A stretch of 64,000 nucleotides of DNA from Selenomonadaceae bacterium (GTDB lineage Bacteria > Bacillota > Negativicutes > Selenomonadales > Selenomonadaceae), in NCBI GenBank assembly GCA_017614505.1, contig JAGABT010000016.1:310001-374000 (forward strand), read 5' to 3'. A model generated the notes under the pieces. It worked only from the letters and a program-made list of their open reading frames with translations, was not told the DNA's origin and made no database searches. The stretch's first letter is position 1. Each line of letters opens with the position of its first letter. Positions 59,926 through 64,000 of the stretch are shown here, piece after piece. The position numbers were made by a program, and so were the translations under genes.

Positions 59926-60625
59926 CGACGGGATAGACGGCGCGGGCTTGTGGGCAATGGCGCGGGCGCTGAAAAATTTTGACGTGGTGATAGCGGCGCC
60001 AATGAGCCAGCAGAGCGGCGTAGCGCACGCAATGACGATTCACAGGAAAATGGAATATCGGCGCGTGGAAAATCCGACGTGCGAGGCGTGGGCGATAGAC
60101 GGCACTCCTACTGACTGCGTGAAATTTTATCTTGAGGCGCTGGCGTCGGAAAAATTCGGCGCGGTGATTTCTGGGATAAATGACGGCGCGAATCTTGCGA
60201 CGGACGTTTTGTATTCGGGGACGGTCGGCGGCGCGCTGGAAGGATTTTTGCATGACATACCGGCGCTGGCGGTTTCGCGGGACATTCGCTCAGAAATTTC
60301 GTTTGACGAAGTGGCTGAGGTTACCGCGAAATATTTTACTGAGCAGTTGGCGCGCGGCGAAGTTTTCTTCCACAACGTCAACTTTCCAAAAAGGTATCGC
60401 GCAGGTTCCGCCGAATTTAAATTTGCGCGGCTCGGACGGCGCGATTACGTCAACGCGTTTATTCGCCACGAGATTGACGGTAAACATTATTTTGAAATTC
60501 GCGGCGATATTGTCGACCTTGACAGGAGCGAAGGGACGGACATTTCCGCGGTAGAGAGCGGCTATGTTTCAGTGACGCCGCTGCACATTGACGTTACGCA
60601 CTACGAAAAGATTTCGGCTGATTAA
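59903..60625 (+). CDS. surE: 5'/3'-nucleotidase SurE
   Basis: 240 residues. MKILLTNDDGIDGAGLWAMARAL, SQQSGVAHAMT, GTPTDCVKF, ISGINDGANLATDVLYSGTVGGALEG are the SurE metal-site motifs. GTG 59903 with GAGGAG 8 bp upstream was preferred to an earlier GTG inside that SD. Overlaps the end of dus. Confidence 0.95.
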   Translation: MKILLTNDDGIDGAGLWAMARALKNFDVVIAAPMSQQSGVAHAMTIHRKMEYRRVENPTCEAWAIDGTPTDCVKFYLEALASEKFGAVISGINDGANLATDVLYSGTVGGALEGFLHDIPALAVSRDIRSEISFDEVAEVTAKYFTEQLARGEVFFHNVNFPKRYRAGSAEFKFARLGRRDYVNAFIRHEIDGKHYFEIRGDIVDLDRSEGTDISAVESGYVSVTPLHIDVTHYEKISAD

Positions 60626-60637
60626 GGAGATGACAGC

Positions 60638-61930
60638 TTGACAGAAATTGACGAACTCACGAGGCGCATTTTTCTCAACCCGCGCGACGTGGAAGCCTAC
60701 AACTATCGCGGCGTCGCTTACCTCAACGCTGGCGATTACCAAAGCGCTTTGAAAGACTTCAACAAAGCCCTTATCCGCGCCAAAAATTACGCGAACGCCT
60801 ACGTCAATCGCGCGGTTGCTCACATACATTTGGGCAGCTACGATAAGGCGCTGATGGATTTTGACAGCGCTGCGATTTTTGCCCCGAATGACGCGAGTAT
60901 TTACTACAACCGCGCCAATTTGTACTGCAGTCTGGGCGATTACGAGCGCGCCATTGCAGATTTAACCACCGCCATTCAAGTAAATTCGGATTATTCAGAT
61001 GCCTACGTTAATCGCGGCGTTATTTACACGAATTTGGGAAATTATGAGCAGGCGGTAGCCGATTTCAAAACGGCGATTAATCTGGAAGAAATTTACAGCT
61101 GCGACCGCGACGATTCATGTCTTATGGACGCTTATAACAATCTCGCCATTGTGTATAGCAAATTGAAATATTATAAAGACGCTGTTGAACTTTTCGACAT
61201 GGCGATTAAAAATTTTCCGAACGATTCTCTGTTTTATTTTAATCGCGGCTGCACGCACATTCAGTTAAATCAGTTCGAGCAGGCGGCGGAAGATTTCACG
61301 CGTGCGATTGAGCTTGGACGGCGTGACGCGAATGTTTTCATATACCGCGGTGAAATGTACATGGAACTGAAAGATCACGAGCGGGCGCTTCCAGATTTGA
61401 ACAAAGCGATTGAGCTTGCGCCGGATTATGCAGGTGCTTACTACAATCGCGGGCTGGCGTACATTTTTTTCAAGGATTATCGGCGTGCGGTTGAGGACTT
61501 CAGCAGGTACATTGAGAAGGTGCCGGATTCGGGAATCGCTTATTGTCATCGCGGGCTGGCTTACGCTGAACTCAAACTTTTTGAGAAGGCGATTATCGAT
61601 TTGGAAAAAGGCATTGCGCGCGGGATAGCGGATTCATTTATTTTTCGGCGCTGTGGAGAAATTCATTTCGCTCTTAACGAGTACGCCAATGCGACGGAAT
61701 GTTTTAAGGTGGCGATTGCTTTAGATTCGGAAGACATTCTGGCGCACAAAGGGCCTGGAAATTTATATCTGAAACTGGGCAGTTATCGGTGGGCGATTGA
61801 CGAATTTACGAAAGTCCTTGAGCTTGATAGAACCGACGCGGAGGCGTATCAGAAACGCGCCGAGGCTTACGCTGCCAAAGCCGAGCGGGATTTGGAAAAG
61901 GATGAAATATTTAAAGGAAGGAAGTTTTAA
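60638..61930 (+). CDS. Tetratricopeptide-repeat protein
   Basis: 430 residues formed almost wholly of about 11 TPR units of 34 residues (for example AYVNRAVAHIHLGSYDKALMDFDSAAIFAPND, AYYNRGLAYIFFKDYRRAVEDF). No signal peptide or membrane segment, so a cytosolic scaffold; partner unknown. Ends in a charged helix (AKAERDLEKDEIFKGRK). TTG start with AAGGAGA upstream. Directly followed by ahcY. Confidence 0.9.
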   Translation: MTEIDELTRRIFLNPRDVEAYNYRGVAYLNAGDYQSALKDFNKALIRAKNYANAYVNRAVAHIHLGSYDKALMDFDSAAIFAPNDASIYYNRANLYCSLGDYERAIADLTTAIQVNSDYSDAYVNRGVIYTNLGNYEQAVADFKTAINLEEIYSCDRDDSCLMDAYNNLAIVYSKLKYYKDAVELFDMAIKNFPNDSLFYFNRGCTHIQLNQFEQAAEDFTRAIELGRRDANVFIYRGEMYMELKDHERALPDLNKAIELAPDYAGAYYNRGLAYIFFKDYRRAVEDFSRYIEKVPDSGIAYCHRGLAYAELKLFEKAIIDLEKGIARGIADSFIFRRCGEIHFALNEYANATECFKVAIALDSEDILAHKGPGNLYLKLGSYRWAIDEFTKVLELDRTDAEAYQKRAEAYAAKAERDLEKDEIFKGRKF

Positions 61931-63169
61931 ATGAACTCAATCGTAGCGAACATGGCGCTCGCGCAGAGCGGGCACGATAAAATTAACTGGGTAAAAAATT
62001 TCATGCCGGTAATGTCGGCGATAGAGCGGGAATTTTCAGCGTCGAAACCGTTCGCCGGAAAGAAAATCGCAATGACGCTGCACGTCGAGGCTAAGACTGC
62101 GTACATGGCGGAAGTTTTCAAAGCGGCTGGCGCTGAAGTTGTGCTCACCGGCTGCAACCCGCTTTCCACGCAGGACGACGTAGCGGCGGCGCTGGTTGAG
62201 GACGGCTTGACGGTTTATGCTAAGCACGCCTGCTCCGCTGAGGAGTACGATAACTTTATCGAACGCGCGATAGAATTTGCGCCGGACGTTTTCATTGACG
62301 ACGGCGGCGACTTCGTAAACCTGCTGCTCACGAAACACCGCGACGTTATCCCAAAAATTCTCGGCGGCTCCGAAGAAACTACTACCGGCGTCTACCGCCT
62401 GCGCGCGCTCGAAAAACGCGGCGAACTTCCATTCCCGATGATTGCCGCCAACGACGCCTACTGCAAATATCTTTTCGACAACCGCTACGGAACTGGTCAG
62501 TCGACGTGGGATGGGATTATGCGCACGACCAATCTGGTTATCGCCGGCAAAAATGTCGTTATCGCTGGCTACGGCTGGTGCGGCAAGGGCGCCGCTATGC
62601 GCGCGAAAGGCTTGGGCGCCAACGTTATCGTTACCGAAGTCGACCCAATCAAGGCTATCGAGGCGGTATTCGACGGCTTCCGCGTTATGCCTATGGTCGA
62701 GGCGGCGAAGGTCGGTGATATTTTCCTGACGCTCACCGGCGATAAGGACGTTATCACTGCCGAGCATTTCCCGCTGATGAAAAACGGCGCAGTCCTCGCC
62801 AATTCTGGTCACTTCGACGTTGAAATTAACATTCCGCAGCTCGAAGAACTTTCCGTCAGCCGCCGCACCGTCCGCAACAATATTGAAGAATTTCTCCAGC
62901 GCGACGGGCGTAAAATTTATCTGCTGGCTGAAGGTCGGCTCGTCAACCTTGCGTCCGGCGACGGTCACCCCGCCGAGATTATGGATTTGAGTTTCGCAGT
63001 TCAATTCTTCAGCGTGGCTCACCTTCTCCACAACCACGCTAAGCTTGAGAATAAAGTTTATCTTATGCCCAACGAAATCAACACGCGCATTGCCGAAATT
63101 AAGCTTGACGCTATTGGCGTTCAGATTGACACGCTCACTGACGCTCAGCGCGAATATCTGGGAATTTAA
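61931..63169 (+). CDS. ahcY: S-adenosylhomocysteinase
   Basis: 412 residues, NAD enzyme splitting SAH into homocysteine and adenosine. HVEAKTAYMAEVFKAAGAEV, GNPLS-type segment (GCNPLSTQDDVAAAL), NAD motif VVIAGYGWCGKGAAMRAKGLGA, NSGHFDVEI, and the C-terminal HPAEIMDLSFAVQ. Short (bacterial/archaeal-type) form. Adjacent to an MTA/SAH deaminase, pointing to a local SAH recycling theme. Confidence 0.96.
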   Translation: MNSIVANMALAQSGHDKINWVKNFMPVMSAIEREFSASKPFAGKKIAMTLHVEAKTAYMAEVFKAAGAEVVLTGCNPLSTQDDVAAALVEDGLTVYAKHACSAEEYDNFIERAIEFAPDVFIDDGGDFVNLLLTKHRDVIPKILGGSEETTTGVYRLRALEKRGELPFPMIAANDAYCKYLFDNRYGTGQSTWDGIMRTTNLVIAGKNVVIAGYGWCGKGAAMRAKGLGANVIVTEVDPIKAIEAVFDGFRVMPMVEAAKVGDIFLTLTGDKDVITAEHFPLMKNGAVLANSGHFDVEINIPQLEELSVSRRTVRNNIEEFLQRDGRKIYLLAEGRLVNLASGDGHPAEIMDLSFAVQFFSVAHLLHNHAKLENKVYLMPNEINTRIAEIKLDAIGVQIDTLTDAQREYLGI

Positions 63170-63177
63170 ACGTTTTT

Positions 63178-63303
63178 CAGCATTTCTTTCTCGAAAGAAA
63201 CGCTGGCAAAGAAAGGGGCCCGCAGCGGAAAGCACGCCTTGCTACGCAAGCCGCGCACGCATCCAGCGACTGGTGACGGGCCGGCCGCCGTCCATGGCGG
63301 CCT
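63178..63303. repeat. Dispersed three-hairpin element, copy C
   Basis: Between ahcY and the deaminase. First hairpin CAGCATTTCTTTC/GAAAGAAACGCTG. Second outer stem GGCCCG/CGGGCC around a longer insert than in copies A and B. Third GGCCGCC-GTCCAT-GGCGGCC (63283-63302). Confidence 0.8.
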
Positions 63304-63333
63304 CTCTATTCGCTTAGGCAAAGGAAGTTTCAA

Positions 63334-64000
63334 ATGTTCGATAAAAAATTTTCCAGACGCAATTTTATCGCGGGTGCTGCCGGTATTATGGCGCTCGCCG
63401 CATTTCCAAATTTCGCTATCGGAGGTAAAAAAATGTCCGCTAATTTAGTTATCACGAATGTCCACGTCCTCAAGCCCGACGGGAAAGTCGAAGTCGCCAA
63501 CATTTTCATTACCGGCGACAGAATTTCCAAAATCAGCAATTCCACCGCCAACGCTGACAACTGCACGATTATCGACGGGCGCGGCAAATTCGCCGTCCCT
63601 GGCTTTATCAACGCGCATACGCATGCTTCAATGACTTTGCTCCGCAGCTACGCCGACGATATGGCGCTCATGGAATGGCTCAACAATCATATCTGGCCAA
63701 TCGAGGCGAAAATGAACCGCCACGATATTCGCGCGGGCGCTGAGCTGGCGGCTGTCGAAATGATTAAATCCGGCACCACGACTTTTATGGATATGTATGG
63801 TCCGTACATGGAGGAAGTCGCGCAGGTTGTCGACAAATCTGGTATGCGCGGCGTGCTGTGTCGCGGCTTGATTGGAATTTTTAACGGCGATGAAAAACTT
63901 GCGACCAACGTCGAGCTGTTCAAAGACTGGAACGGCAAGGCTGGCGGCAGAATCAAAGTCATGTTTGGTCCGCACGCCGTTTACACCTGCCCGCCGGATT
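63334..64000 (+). CDS. MTA/SAH deaminase family amidohydrolase, 5' part
   Basis: Runs off the right edge after 222 codons. N-terminal twin-arginine signal (FSRRNFIAGAAGIMALAAF), then an amidohydrolase: LVITNVHVLKPDGKVE, VPGFINAHTHASMTLLRSYADD with the metal H-x-H, IKSGTTTFMDMYGPY, KVMFGPHAVYTCPPD. This matches 5-methylthioadenosine/SAH deaminases, which fits the ahcY neighbour. Two starts are credible: ATG 63334 (AAAGGAAG) gives a Tat-exported form, and ATG 63433, 6 bp after a perfect GGAGGT, gives a cytosolic form beginning MSANLVITN. Confidence 0.85.
   Translation, partial: MFDKKFSRRNFIAGAAGIMALAAFPNFAIGGKKMSANLVITNVHVLKPDGKVEVANIFITGDRISKISNSTANADNCTIIDGRGKFAVPGFINAHTHASMTLLRSYADDMALMEWLNNHIWPIEAKMNRHDIRAGAELAAVEMIKSGTTTFMDMYGPYMEEVAQVVDKSGMRGVLCRGLIGIFNGDEKLATNVELFKDWNGKAGGRIKVMFGPHAVYTCPPD

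Overview
The window reads as a chromosomal segment of an anaerobic, diderm member of the Firmicutes, most likely Negativicutes/Selenomonadales. This is inference, not a database result. It rests on: ribosomal protein L27 with a short N-terminal extension next to its Prp protease; a DUF896/YnzC protein; the rpmH-rnpA-yidD-yidC-jag cluster; the gatCAB amidotransferase; an oxygen-sensitive class III ribonucleotide reductase and a rubrerythrin; many TTG starts; and large RTX-type repeat proteins, which fit an organism with an outer membrane. Promoters follow a simple sigma-A form (TTGACA or TTGCCA, 16-18 bp, TAAAAT or TATAAT).

Layout. 1-6.2 kb: start of a glycosyltransferase, ung, a SufC-like ATPase, an S41 protease, an orphan metal-ABC permease, an EamA exporter and a large membrane protein. 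6.2-12.5 kb: three tandem paralogues that join an unknown N-terminal domain to a PTS EIIB-like domain and, in two of them, to a degenerate ROK (sugar kinase/repressor) domain; then a HIT protein, a complete beta-glucoside-type PTS permease and kptA. 12.5-18.9 kb, minus strand: purB, serC and the rpmH-rnpA-yidD-yidC-jag cluster, without dnaA beside it. 18.97-19.7 kb holds no convincing gene. 19.8-23.05 kb: DUF896, proC, folD and a metallophosphoesterase.

23-35.7 kb: three consecutive giant RTX-like repeat proteins. The first has a 13-C tract just after its start codon that puts the gene out of frame, which looks like a phase-variable switch, and it carries a C-type lectin domain. The first and third share a promoter/5'-hairpin/SD leader. 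The third appears to have lost its native C-terminal end against obgE. 35.6-46.2 kb, minus strand: the rplU-prp-rpmA...obgE ribosome block, interrupted by an Opp/Nik-type uptake cluster and a methyltransferase, plus an nrdD gene containing an intein with an in-frame stop. The Prp protease is a tandem duplication.

46.4-63.2 kb: a flavin reductase-rubredoxin-rubrerythrin fusion, a guanylate-kinase-like protein, and a long plus-strand run in which gatC and gatA are separated from gatB by an MBL-fold protein and two DUF262 (GmrSD-like) proteins, with acetolactate decarboxylase between gatC and gatA. Then come a HAD phosphatase, a YbaK deacylase, coaX, a toxin-antitoxin remnant, dus, surE, a TPR protein, ahcY and the start of an MTA/SAH deaminase that may have both an exported and a cytosolic form.

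A dispersed palindromic element with three hairpins, whose stems differ between copies by compensatory changes, occurs at about 20.9, 39.3 and 63.2 kb. No tRNA, rRNA, CRISPR array, insertion sequence or prophage was recognised.
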